The notes beneath the pieces were generated by a model. It was not told the DNA's origin, made no database searches, and saw nothing but the letters and a program-made list of their open reading frames with translations. Positions 53,384-61,105 of a DNA stretch of 64,000 bases are shown one piece after another. A program made the position numbers and the translations under genes. This DNA is from an uncultured Collinsella sp. GTDB lineage: Bacteria; Actinomycetota; Coriobacteriia; Coriobacteriales; Coriobacteriaceae. The stretch covers positions 1 to 64,000 of the forward strand of contig CAUDCB010000001.1 in the NCBI GenBank assembly GCA_958447915.1, written 5' to 3'. The first letter of the stretch is position 1. Each line of letters begins with the position of its first letter.

Positions 53384-54094
53384 TTAGTTGTTGGACTCGA
53401 CGGTTGCGGCGGTGTCGACCGCATCCTCGAGCTGCAAGTTCAATAGCTTCATGCCGTATTCCGGCACGTTGATATCGATGGGTTGGCCATACAGGTCACC
53501 GGGGCGCACAAAAGCGAGCACCGTCATAATGCGCGCCATGGCCTCAGGCGATTCGGTGAGCCCACGCTCAAACCAGCGCTGAATCATGCCGACCTCGGCA
53601 CTCACGACGTAGGTAACGTAGTAGTCAAAGAACGTGCCCAGCGCCAGGCCCAAAATGCCCGTCTGCGCACGCGGCACCACAGCCTCACGCGCGGTGTCGA
53701 TAATCCTTTTAATGAAGGCCTGGTCGCCGCCCGGACCCAGCAACGCACCGATTAAGTCGCGGTTGGCCGCAAGATAACGCAGCAAATCAACCGAACCGGG
53801 CGCCGGCTCGAGCTCATCGATGTTGTGATAGAGATCGGGCAGCTGAGCTGCGGTGATGAGTTCAATGCGCTCACGGATCTCGGCCAGCAAGCCGTCCTCG
53901 ATTTGATTGATAAAGTCGGGGATATCGCGGTAGTGCGAATAGAACGTGCGGCGCGTAAGGCCGGCACGCTCGGTGAGCGACGCGACGTTAATGCGCGAAA
54001 GGTCGCCGCTTTCGGCAAGCTCGCTGGCAAGTGCCTGGCGAAGGGCACGCTGCGAGCGAAGGGACCGGCGATCGCATTTCTCGAGCTGGGACAA
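53384..54094 (-). CDS. TetR family transcriptional regulator
   Basis: A 236-residue TetR/AcrR regulator. The N-terminal helix-turn-helix lies at about 12-60 (ALASELAESGDLSRINVASL, ERAGLTRRTFYSHYRDI). The C-terminal ligand domain is helical with no recognisable subfamily. It ends 12 bases before the 1592-residue activator gene on the same strand, so they form one operon and the regulator may control that system. A candidate palindrome is upstream at 54146-54160. Confidence 0.85.
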   Translation of the reverse strand: MSQLEKCDRRSLRSQRALRQALASELAESGDLSRINVASLTERAGLTRRTFYSHYRDIPDFINQIEDGLLAEIRERIELITAAQLPDLYHNIDELEPAPGSVDLLRYLAANRDLIGALLGPGGDQAFIKRIIDTAREAVVPRAQTGILGLALGTFFDYYVTYVVSAEVGMIQRWFERGLTESPEAMARIMTVLAFVRPGDLYGQPIDINVPEYGMKLLNLQLEDAVDTAATVESNN

Positions 54095-54145
54095 GCGTCC
54101 TCCTTGTTACTCAACCTGTGCGCTATTGCACAGTGCGAGTATTAT

Positions 54146-54160
54146 TGCACACCGTGTGTA
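54146..54160. promoter_or_regulatory. Candidate TetR operator
   Basis: TGCACACCGTGTGTA is a near-perfect palindrome (one mismatch in 15) about 55 bases before the TetR start. A related half, TTGCACAGTGCG, lies at 54126-54137. Confidence 0.4.
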
Positions 54161-54186
54161 TCAACACGTAAAGGCAATATTTGGGA

Positions 54187-54215
54187 TGTGATAAAGGGAC
54201 AGCCCCTTTGTCACA
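54187..54215. repeat. GGGACAG palindrome abutting a HAD gene stop
   Basis: TGTGATAAAGGG pairs with CCCTTTGTCACA (one mismatch) around ACAGC. It touches the TAA stop of the gene at 54216. Confidence 0.68.
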
Positions 54216-55073
54216 TTATTCGATGACGGTGCGGGAGTTTTGCTTGTGCATGGTGGCGAGCATGTGCTTGGGGACAGCATGAGTCGCGCAGCTGCCGATG
54301 ATCGCACTTGCGGCGGCCCTGGCGACATCGCTGCCGTTTTTGGTGGCGTAGCTGTGGCGGAAGCGCTTGAGCATGGCGATGTCGTTGCCGCCATCGCCGT
54401 AGACCGCGACCTCGTCCTCGGCAATACCGTAGTAGCCCGCCAGCCAGGCAACACTCTCGCCCTTGTTGCACGCCACGTCTGTGATCTCGAACATCACCGG
54501 GTCGAACGGCGCGTTGACCACACGGTCCGAGCGCTCGGCAAGATACGCCTTAAGGTCGCGCTCCAGCTCGGGCGAGATCACGCGGCAGTTGATCTTGCAC
54601 ACATCGTGACGCAAGATGTCGCCGATCGACTGGTCGAAATACTGCTCCTCGTGATACCCGCCACGCGCACGCATGCCACGCATCACAATGCGCTTGATGG
54701 GACTGTCCTTTTTAAAGCCCGCCTGGTGCATCTCGAACGAACCGCTTGAGAACATACCGTCGGGCGTGGAACAGTCAAAGCAAATATCCGGAAACTCCTT
54801 GAGCAGCTCCTCGGTGATCTGCGGGTCGATGGTCCAGGTCTTGAGCACCTCGCCATGGCTGTCGCGCACGATGGACCCGTTGGAGCAGCAGGCGTCAAGC
54901 GCCAGGCCCGTAAAGCCATGCTCGCCGATCGGCAGCGTCGAGCGTCCGGTCGCGGGAACCACATGCAGGCCAGCCTCGGTTAGCTCGCGAATGGCGCGGC
55001 GGATGGTCCCATCCGCCTCATGCAGGGCGTTCAGCAGCGTTCCGTCTAAGTCACTCGCAAACATCTTGATCAT
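54216..55073 (-). CDS. Cof-type HAD hydrolase
   Basis: A 285-residue HAD phosphatase of the Cof/YbiV type with a C2 cap. Motif I is FASDLDGTLLN, motif II VPATGRST, motif III KGESVAWLAGYYG (the Lys), and motif IV VYGDGGNDIAMLK. Relatives dephosphorylate sugar phosphates or FMN-like compounds. The ATG at 55073 follows AGGAGAGGC. Substrate unknown. It lies 87 bases downstream of glnB on the same strand, without evident linkage. Confidence 0.9.
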   Translation of the reverse strand: MIKMFASDLDGTLLNALHEADGTIRRAIRELTEAGLHVVPATGRSTLPIGEHGFTGLALDACCSNGSIVRDSHGEVLKTWTIDPQITEELLKEFPDICFDCSTPDGMFSSGSFEMHQAGFKKDSPIKRIVMRGMRARGGYHEEQYFDQSIGDILRHDVCKINCRVISPELERDLKAYLAERSDRVVNAPFDPVMFEITDVACNKGESVAWLAGYYGIAEDEVAVYGDGGNDIAMLKRFRHSYATKNGSDVARAAASAIIGSCATHAVPKHMLATMHKQNSRTVIE

Positions 55074-55160
55074 GGGCGTGCCTCTCCTTCGTCTGCACGA
55101 TATTGTAGACGAGAACGGGCGCGCCCCAAGAGAGGCACGCCCGTCAGGCGAAAGATTGTC

Positions 55161-55499
55161 CTACACCGCGGCGGGGCCGTGTTCGCCGGTGCGGATGCGG
55201 ATGACTTCCTCAACCGGCTCGACCCAGATTTTGCCGTCGCCGACGGCTCCGGTGCGTGCGGCGTTGCAGATAATCTCGACAATGCCGTCGACGTGCTCGT
55301 CGGCGCAGATGAGGGTGAACTGCACCTTAGGGATCATGTTGACAAGCAACTCGTTGCCGCGCACGTATTCCTTCCAGCCATGCTGTGCGCCGCAGCCCTG
55401 CACCTGGTTGATAGTCATGCCACGAACATCGGCAGCAAACAGCGCGTCTTTAAGAACCTCAAGCTTCTCGGCGCGAACGACCGCCGTAATCTTCTTCAT
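55161..55499 (-). CDS. glnB: PII nitrogen regulatory protein
   Basis: A trimeric PII signal protein reporting ATP/ADP and 2-oxoglutarate. The 112 residues match the family. The start MKKITAVVRAEKLEVL and the C-terminal AVGDGKIWV are typical. The T loop reads GWKEYVRGNELLVNMIPKV: the uridylylated Tyr51 of enteric PII is Leu here, so control by uridylylation is unlikely, while AmtB gating could remain. It lies downstream of amtB on the same strand with a long palindrome in the 156-base gap. Confidence 0.93.
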   Translation of the reverse strand: MKKITAVVRAEKLEVLKDALFAADVRGMTINQVQGCGAQHGWKEYVRGNELLVNMIPKVQFTLICADEHVDGIVEIICNAARTGAVGDGKIWVEPVEEVIRIRTGEHGPAAV

Positions 55500-55543
55500 A
55501 GTGAATTCCTCTCTTTAATAAAGAAATGAACCGCCCATTCATG

Positions 55544-55653
55544 TGGCACGGGTTTTCCAGGTGCCCGAGATTGCCCCGAAAGAGGAGCGCCGCGTACTTT
55601 GGTACGCAAGCGACGGTTTGAGGGGCAAGGTCGGGTGCCTGGGAAAGCCGTGC
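55544..55653. repeat. 110-bp imperfect palindrome between amtB and glnB
   Basis: The left arm GGCACGGGTTTTCCAGGTGC... and right arm ...GGGTGCCTGGGAAAGCCGTG pair over about 32 positions with few mismatches. The centre holds GCGTACTTTGGTACGC, a small hairpin. The right end is at the amtB stop. Confidence 0.72.
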
Positions 55654-55655
55654 TG

Positions 55656-56933
55656 CTAATCGAGTCCGGAGAACGAAGGGTAGGCGCTCTCGCCGTGTTG
55701 ACTTGCATCCAGGCCCAGCGCCTCGTCGGCCTCGTCCACGCGCAGGCTGCCGTGGAACAGCGCCTTGACCAGCGCGGCGATCACCAAGTCGAGCACCAGC
55801 ACAATGGCGACCGTCACCACAATGCCCAAAATCTGCGAGACGAGCAGCGACACGTCGCCCGTGTAGAACAGGCCACCCTTACCGGTCCACGAGAGCTCCG
55901 GCACGCAAAACAGACCCGTGAGCACGCCGCCCAAGATGCCGCCGATGCCGTGGCAGCCAAACGCGTCGAGCGCATCGTCGTAGCCGAACTTGGTCTTAAG
56001 ATGGCTGATAGCCAGGTAGCAGACGGGCGATACGATCAGGCCCATGACCAGCGCTGCCCACGGTTCGACAAAGCCCGCGCCCGGCGTGACCACCACAAGG
56101 CCCGCAACCAAACCGGTGCTGGCACCCACCAGCGTGGGACGACCGGTGTGCACGCGCTCAACGGCGAGCCACGAGACCATGCCCGCCGCGCTGGCCGTCA
56201 CGGTGTTGAGGATGGCAAGCGCCGCCACGGCGTCGGCCTTAAACTCGCTGCCGCCGTTAAAGCCAAACCAGCCAAACCAAAGCAGCCCGGCGCCCAGCGC
56301 CACAAACGGCACGTTATGCGGACGGTAGCTCACCATGCCAAAGCCGCGACGACGGCCGAGCATTAAGCAGAGAATCAGGCCCGTCAGACCGGACGAAATG
56401 TGCACCACGTCACCGCCGGCAAAGTCGAGCGCGCCGATGATGTCGCCGATAAAGGAGCCCTCGCCGCCCCAGACCATGTGGGCAAGCGGCGCATAGACCA
56501 CAAGCAGCCAAATGCCCAGGAAGGCCGTCATGGCGCCAAACTTAACGCGGCCGGCCAGGCTGCCCGTGACGATAGCGGCCGTGATCATGGCAAACGCCAT
56601 CTGGAAGGCGATGTTGATGATCTGAGGGTAGACGGCACCGTCCGCAGCATTGCCCTCAGCCGCCTGCAGTACTTGGTTGAGCACCGGCAGGCACAGCAGC
56701 TGGTCAAGGCCTCCAATAAACGGGCTCGAGCCATCGCCGCCGTAGGCCAGCGACCAGCCGGCGACAATCCACAGCACACCGACCAGACCAATGGCTCCAA
56801 AGCACATAAGCATGGTGTTGATGACATTTTTGCGCCTGGACAGGCCACCATAGAAAAACGCCAGACCCGGTGTCATTAAAAACACGAGCATGGTGCAGAT
56901 GAGCATAAACGTTGTCGATCCCGTATCGTACAT
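55656..56933 (-). CDS. amtB: Ammonium transporter
   Basis: A 425-residue Amt/MEP channel with 11 predicted helices. The start at 56933 (MYDTGSTTFMLICTM) follows AGGGAGAGC; the longer frame upstream is unsupported. MTPGLAFFYGGLSRRKN, DFAGGDVVHISSGLTGL with the pore His, and FGYDDALDAFGCHGIGGILG with the second pore His are the Amt signatures. It is first in an amtB-glnB unit, the usual pairing for nitrogen-controlled ammonium uptake. Confidence 0.96.
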   Translation of the reverse strand: MYDTGSTTFMLICTMLVFLMTPGLAFFYGGLSRRKNVINTMLMCFGAIGLVGVLWIVAGWSLAYGGDGSSPFIGGLDQLLCLPVLNQVLQAAEGNAADGAVYPQIINIAFQMAFAMITAAIVTGSLAGRVKFGAMTAFLGIWLLVVYAPLAHMVWGGEGSFIGDIIGALDFAGGDVVHISSGLTGLILCLMLGRRRGFGMVSYRPHNVPFVALGAGLLWFGWFGFNGGSEFKADAVAALAILNTVTASAAGMVSWLAVERVHTGRPTLVGASTGLVAGLVVVTPGAGFVEPWAALVMGLIVSPVCYLAISHLKTKFGYDDALDAFGCHGIGGILGGVLTGLFCVPELSWTGKGGLFYTGDVSLLVSQILGIVVTVAIVLVLDLVIAALVKALFHGSLRVDEADEALGLDASQHGESAYPSFSGLD

Positions 56934-57131
56934 TCGCTCTCCCTTGGTCGCATGAACGTTGTCGGCGCCCATAATGCGGCCGAGGGGCAACTGGTGTAGA
57001 CCAGATACGGCGTTGTTAAACGCGACGTTGTCGAATGGAAACGGTGCCGCAATCTTGGAAACGGCGCGGCAACGGGCGCGAAACGAACGGGAAATAAGCG
57101 AGCAAGGGGGCCGTGAGTGCACCCGTCCCGA

Positions 57132-58151
57132 CTAGCGCCGGAACAGCTCGTGGGCGCGGTCGCGGAGATTAGTTGCTCGAATGACACCTTCGTAGCGGTT
57201 GATGCGCAGGCGCGGGAAGGCATTGAAGAAACGCAGGTCGCGGCGGCTGAGTGACACACTCGGCACCGGACGGCTCATGCGCCTACCGGCACGGAGACGG
57301 GCGAGCGACGGATGAGGCACGCTCGGCGCGGCATCGGCCACACGGCGGGCGGCAAGCGCCAGGCCGCGAGCACCATCCGCGATAAACGTCGGCATCGAAG
57401 CCTTCTCGCGCAGGGCATCGAGCGCGGCGTCACCCAGCTCGGCCAGCCACGCGTTAACGGCACGGCTACGGATGTGCGTCTGTGCCACCGAGTCAATCGT
57501 AGAATCGGGAATACGTTCGAGCATTGAATCCGAGGCATCGGCAAGCGACTCGTTGATGCGGTCGGCAAGGTCGGCGCGCACGCGCTCCAGCTGATCGGAC
57601 AGACGCCGCCAGCTCGTCAACGAGCACACCGCGTCAACCATCATCGCGACCGCGACGATAAAGGCGGACAACCGCACAATCAGCACCGGCAGATGGCCAA
57701 GCAGCCCCAGCAATGCCGGCTCCACTAAGCGGCAAATACACAACGCACCCAAGCCAAACGCGCAGGCCCAGTACAGACAGATGCGTCCGTGCAAATTAAA
57801 CGGCAGGTGCGAGTAATCCCAAAAGCGCGCGCCTGTTGTTTTTTCCAACAGCACACCAACACTGTATTCGATCACGCTGCATACGAGCGCTGCAGCGACA
57901 AACTGGCTCGAGGCATCCGGAATCCCGCGCAGCAGCAGCCAGCAGGCAATGCCGCCCGCGCCATAGATGGGGCAGCACGGCCCCAGCAAAAAGCCACTGT
58001 TGGCAAATCGTCCGTGATTGAGCATGGCGCATACTGTCGACTCCCATGCCCAACCGCAAAACCCGTAAAAGGCAAACGAGAGCACCAGTGCCGAGAGCGG
58101 ACAGGCGGCAAGCGTCGCGCCGCCAAACGCCATATCAATCGCGGTCCCCAC
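57132..58151 (-). CDS. CmpB-family putative membrane protein
   Basis: A 339-residue protein of the PF06541 family (called ABC_trans_CmpB). The N-terminal half has about five helices with AFYGFCGWAWESTVCAMLNH and FANSGFLLGPCCPIYGAGG, the family signatures. The C-terminal half is a charged cytoplasmic region. The gene starts at GTG 58151, four bases after the stop of the upstream HD gene, so the two are coupled. No ABC partner is nearby, and transport by this family has not been shown to my knowledge. Confidence 0.8.
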   Translation of the reverse strand: MGTAIDMAFGGATLAACPLSALVLSFAFYGFCGWAWESTVCAMLNHGRFANSGFLLGPCCPIYGAGGIACWLLLRGIPDASSQFVAAALVCSVIEYSVGVLLEKTTGARFWDYSHLPFNLHGRICLYWACAFGLGALCICRLVEPALLGLLGHLPVLIVRLSAFIVAVAMMVDAVCSLTSWRRLSDQLERVRADLADRINESLADASDSMLERIPDSTIDSVAQTHIRSRAVNAWLAELGDAALDALREKASMPTFIADGARGLALAARRVADAAPSVPHPSLARLRAGRRMSRPVPSVSLSRRDLRFFNAFPRLRINRYEGVIRATNLRDRAHELFRR

Positions 58152-58154
58152 CGT

Positions 58155-58712
58155 CTACCCCCTCCTCTTTTCGCTCGAATCTTTGCTCGAGCCGTCACTC
58201 GAGCCCTCGTTCAAATCGTTCGCGCCGCCTTTGCGCGGCAGACGGCCGGCGACCGTCTCGCGCAGCGCGCACCACTTATCGGCCAGGCATACAATCCATG
58301 CCTCACGACACGTCGGCGGCACCGGCACCAGCGGAAACATATGCCGCACGATAATATTCCGCTCGCGCGGCGTCAGCTCAAAATCTTCCTCGGCACGCGC
58401 CAGGGCAAAAAATGGATGCCGAAATCCGTGCAGTCGATGGCTCGGGTCGGGGTCGTGCCAATCGTAGAGAAAGTAGTCGTGTAACAGGGCTCCGCGCAGC
58501 AGCGAGACGCGATCGACCGAGACACCGACGCGGCCCAGGTGCTCGGCAAAGGACAGACTTGCCCGCGCCACCGAGGTCACATGCGCATACACCGTCACAT
58601 CGCCATGCTGGATAAACTCGCGCGTCAGGTCCAGGCGGCCCGCCTGTGCCAGTTGACGGGCAGCATGGTCTACTTCGCACGCGATTTTCTCGGCGCGAAC
58701 GACATCGGACAT
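58155..58712 (-). CDS. HD domain protein
   Basis: A 185-residue protein of the HD phosphohydrolase superfamily. Start at 58712 (MSDVVRAEKIA) follows GGAAGGAG; a start at 58784 is less likely. The metal motif is in RGALLHDYFLYDWHDP (His-Asp), and a later His lies in RERNIIVRHMFPL. The C-terminal 30 residues are Ser/Asp/Lys-rich. It is translationally adjacent to the CmpB-family gene; this pairing appears conserved in Firmicutes-like genomes. The substrate is unknown. Confidence 0.78.
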   Translation of the reverse strand: MSDVVRAEKIACEVDHAARQLAQAGRLDLTREFIQHGDVTVYAHVTSVARASLSFAEHLGRVGVSVDRVSLLRGALLHDYFLYDWHDPDPSHRLHGFRHPFFALARAEEDFELTPRERNIIVRHMFPLVPVPPTCREAWIVCLADKWCALRETVAGRLPRKGGANDLNEGSSDGSSKDSSEKRRG

Positions 58713-58940
58713 GCTGTCTCCTTCCAGCGACTCACGGCGACAAGCCACGGCCTGTGCACAATCGATAAAAACATCATGGAACACATCAGTATGGCATCGG
58801 ACAAAACGTTTTGCCCCACCAGTTGGCGAATTACCGCGCCGCCGTCACATATCAAACGCCAAAATGTGCGAGACTGTCTTGTGCAATTGTGCCGGCCGAG
58901 GGAGTGCCGGCGCACGATTCGCATGGAGTAACCCACAACG

Positions 58941-60722
58941 ATGCTGCTTACGCAAACGACAACGCCCGAGGACGTCAAGGCTCTCGACCGCGCCGAGCTT
59001 CCGCTGCTCTGCGGCGAGATCCGTCAGGCAATCCTCGAAAGCTCCGCCGCCGTCGGCGGGCACGTTGCCCCCAACCTGGGCGTCGTTGAGCTCACGGTTG
59101 CGCTTCATCGCGTGTTTAACTCCCCCATCGACAAGATTGTCTTTGATGTTTCGCACCAGACCTACGCCCACAAGGCGCTGACTGGGCGCGCGTACACTTA
59201 TATCGATCCGGAGCGTTATGGTGAGGCTTCTGGCTTTGCCAATCCCGGCGAGTCCGAGCACGACCTGTTCGCCATGGGCCACACCTCCACGTCGGTGAGC
59301 CTGGGCTGCGGCCTGGCGCACGCTCGTGACCTGGCGGGGGATACATACAACGTCATCACCATCATTGGCGACGGCTCGCTTTCGGGCGGCCTGGCGTTTG
59401 AGGGCTTTAACAATGCCGCCGATCTCGACAGCAACCTGATCATCATCGTCAACGATAACGACCAGTCCATTGCCGAGAACCACGGTGGCTTGTATCGCAA
59501 TCTGGCCGAGCTGCGCGCCAGCAACGGCACCTGTGAGCGCAATGTTTTCCGCGCGATGGGGCTCGACTACCGCTATCTGGACGCCGGTAACGACGTGTTG
59601 GCCCTCGTCGACGCGCTGCAGGAACTGCGCAATATCGATCATCCCATCGTGCTGCACGTCTCCACCGCCAAGGGCAAGGGTTTTGAGCCGGCGCAAAGTG
59701 ACCCCGAGCGCTGGCATCACGTGGGTCCGTTTGACATGGCAACTGGGCGCAAGCTCTGCCCGGGCCATCCGAGCGAGCCTGCGCCGCGCACCTATGCCGA
59801 CATTACGGGCGAGGCGCTCAGCGCCGCCATCGAGCGCGATCCGCAGGTCGTGGGCATCACGGCCGCCACGCCCTACATCATGGGCTTTACACCCGAGCTT
59901 CGCGCTGCCGCCGGCAAACAGTTCGTCGATGTGGGCATTGCCGAGGAGCATGCCGTAACCTTTGCCACCGCACTTGCGCGCTCGGGCGCCAAGCCAGTCT
60001 TTGGTGTGTACGGCACGTTTTTGCAGCGCGCCTACGACGAGCTGTGGCACGACCTGTGCCTCAACGACGCCCCCGCAACCATCCTGGTGTTTGGTGCGTC
60101 GATCTTTGGCACCACGTCCGAGACGCACCTCTCGTTCTTTGATATTTCCATGCTGGGCGGTCTTCCCAACATGCACTACTTGGCGCCGGCCTGCATGGAG
60201 GAATATCTGTCCATGCTGAGCTGGTTGCTCGACCACCGCGAGCATCCCGTGGCGATCCGCGTACCGGGCATTGGCCTGGTTAGCCGCCCCGATCTGGCGC
60301 CTGCCGAGGACGCCGACTACAGCGCCGTTCGCTACAACATGGTGCGCCGGGGCCGCGATGTGGCCGTGCTCGCGCTTGGCGATTTCTTTGAGCTGGGCGA
60401 GCGCGTGGCAAACCGCTTGGCCGCCGAGTACGGCATCGAGGCCACACTCGTCAACCCGCGCTTTGCAACCGAGCTCGACCGCGAGTTCCTCGACAGCCTT
60501 GCCGCCGAGCATCGCGTTGTCGTCACCCTCGAGGACGGCATCTTGGACGGCGGCTGGGGCGAGCGCGTGGCGTGCTATCTGGCATGCACGCCGTTGCGCA
60601 CGCGCACCTTCGGCATCGCCAAGGGCTTCCCCGACCGCTACGACCCCAACGAACTGCTCGCGCAGAACGGCATGACGGTCGAGAACATGGCCGCCGAAGC
60701 CGCAAGGCTACTGAACGAGTAA
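58941..60722 (+). CDS. dxs: 1-deoxy-D-xylulose-5-phosphate synthase
   Basis: Dxs makes DXP from pyruvate and glyceraldehyde phosphate with thiamine diphosphate; it starts the MEP pathway and supplies thiamine and pyridoxal. The 593 residues are shorter than the E. coli type (620), resembling the second Dxs class of Firmicutes. FDVSHQTYAHKALTGR has the catalytic His region, GDGSLSGG and NDNDQSIAE the ThDP motif. DVGIAEEHAVTFA is the conserved Glu site. The ATG at 58941 follows GGAGTAACC. It is monocistronic with a terminator. Confidence 0.93.
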   Translation: MLLTQTTTPEDVKALDRAELPLLCGEIRQAILESSAAVGGHVAPNLGVVELTVALHRVFNSPIDKIVFDVSHQTYAHKALTGRAYTYIDPERYGEASGFANPGESEHDLFAMGHTSTSVSLGCGLAHARDLAGDTYNVITIIGDGSLSGGLAFEGFNNAADLDSNLIIIVNDNDQSIAENHGGLYRNLAELRASNGTCERNVFRAMGLDYRYLDAGNDVLALVDALQELRNIDHPIVLHVSTAKGKGFEPAQSDPERWHHVGPFDMATGRKLCPGHPSEPAPRTYADITGEALSAAIERDPQVVGITAATPYIMGFTPELRAAAGKQFVDVGIAEEHAVTFATALARSGAKPVFGVYGTFLQRAYDELWHDLCLNDAPATILVFGASIFGTTSETHLSFFDISMLGGLPNMHYLAPACMEEYLSMLSWLLDHREHPVAIRVPGIGLVSRPDLAPAEDADYSAVRYNMVRRGRDVAVLALGDFFELGERVANRLAAEYGIEATLVNPRFATELDREFLDSLAAEHRVVVTLEDGILDGGWGERVACYLACTPLRTRTFGIAKGFPDRYDPNELLAQNGMTVENMAAEAARLLNE

Positions 60723-60758
60723 AAAACCTCCGCAAGGGAAGCACCCCTGCGGAGGTTT
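60722..60758 (+). terminator. Terminator of dxs
   Basis: AAAACCTCCGCA pairs with TGCGGAGGTTTT around a 13-base loop and is followed by AATTTTC. It starts right at the stop codon. Confidence 0.9.
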
Positions 60759-60778
60759 TAATTTTCGCGGCGCGATTA

Positions 60779-60833
60779 TCTCAATCTGTAACATCTATGG
60801 CCCGAATTCCCGTCTAACTGTTACAGATCGAGA
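60779..60833 (+). repeat. REPIN-like palindromic unit 1
   Basis: TCTCAATCTGTAACA and TGTTACAGATCGAGA flank a 25-base loop (55 bp in all). The next unit at 60859 is the same size. Confidence 0.75.
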
Positions 60834-60858
60834 CATTCGAATTCCCCTAAGGAGATAA

Positions 60859-60913
60859 TCTCAATCTGTAACAGTTACTCGGCAAAAATGGCTGCAGATG
60901 TTACAGATTGAGA
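60859..60913 (-). repeat. REPIN-like palindromic unit 2
   Basis: TCTCAATCTGTAACA and TGTTACAGATTGAGA flank a 25-base loop. Its loop aligns better with the reverse complement of unit 1's loop (15 of 25) than with its direct form, so the pair is in opposite orientation. Confidence 0.7.
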
Positions 60914-60947
60914 CAAAACAGTAAGGCATGCCGTTGCATCGGTCAAA

Positions 60948-60992
60948 ACCACCACGAAGGTGCCTGTGAACCTGTCCTTTTTTGGTAGGTAG
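60948..60992. repeat. Chimeric repeat joining two families
   Basis: ACCACCACGAAGGTGCCTGT is a half-copy of the palindrome at 40341, followed by AACCTGTCCTTTTTTGGTAG, an inverted part of family A. Confidence 0.55.
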
Positions 60993-61032
60993 AATAACCC
61001 ATAAGGTAAGTATGTTTCTGAGTTATTTCGTG

Positions 61033-61062
61033 TTGACCCATTTGAGCGCGATAGGGTATAAC
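61033..61062 (+). promoter_or_regulatory. Promoter of the amino-acid ABC operon
   Basis: TTGACC (61033-61038) and TATAAC (61057-61062) are 18 bases apart; transcription would start near 61069. Confidence 0.65.
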
Positions 61063-61105
61063 TCTACTCAACCGCTAGGGATTTTATTGAGAAAGGTGTT
61101 CTACC

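Larger units (their letters stand above)
60723..61105. other. 383-bp repeat-rich intergenic region upstream of the amino-acid ABC operon
   Basis: No gene. It holds the dxs terminator, two 55-bp palindromic units in opposite orientation (60779-60833 and 60859-60913), a chimeric repeat at 60948-60992 and a promoter at 61033-61062. Confidence 0.8.

Noticed and set aside
48678..53387. Open frame of 1569 codons on the plus strand opposite the activator gene
   Set aside because: Antisense shadow of a GC-rich gene; no ribosome site or domain, and the opposite protein has clear motifs.
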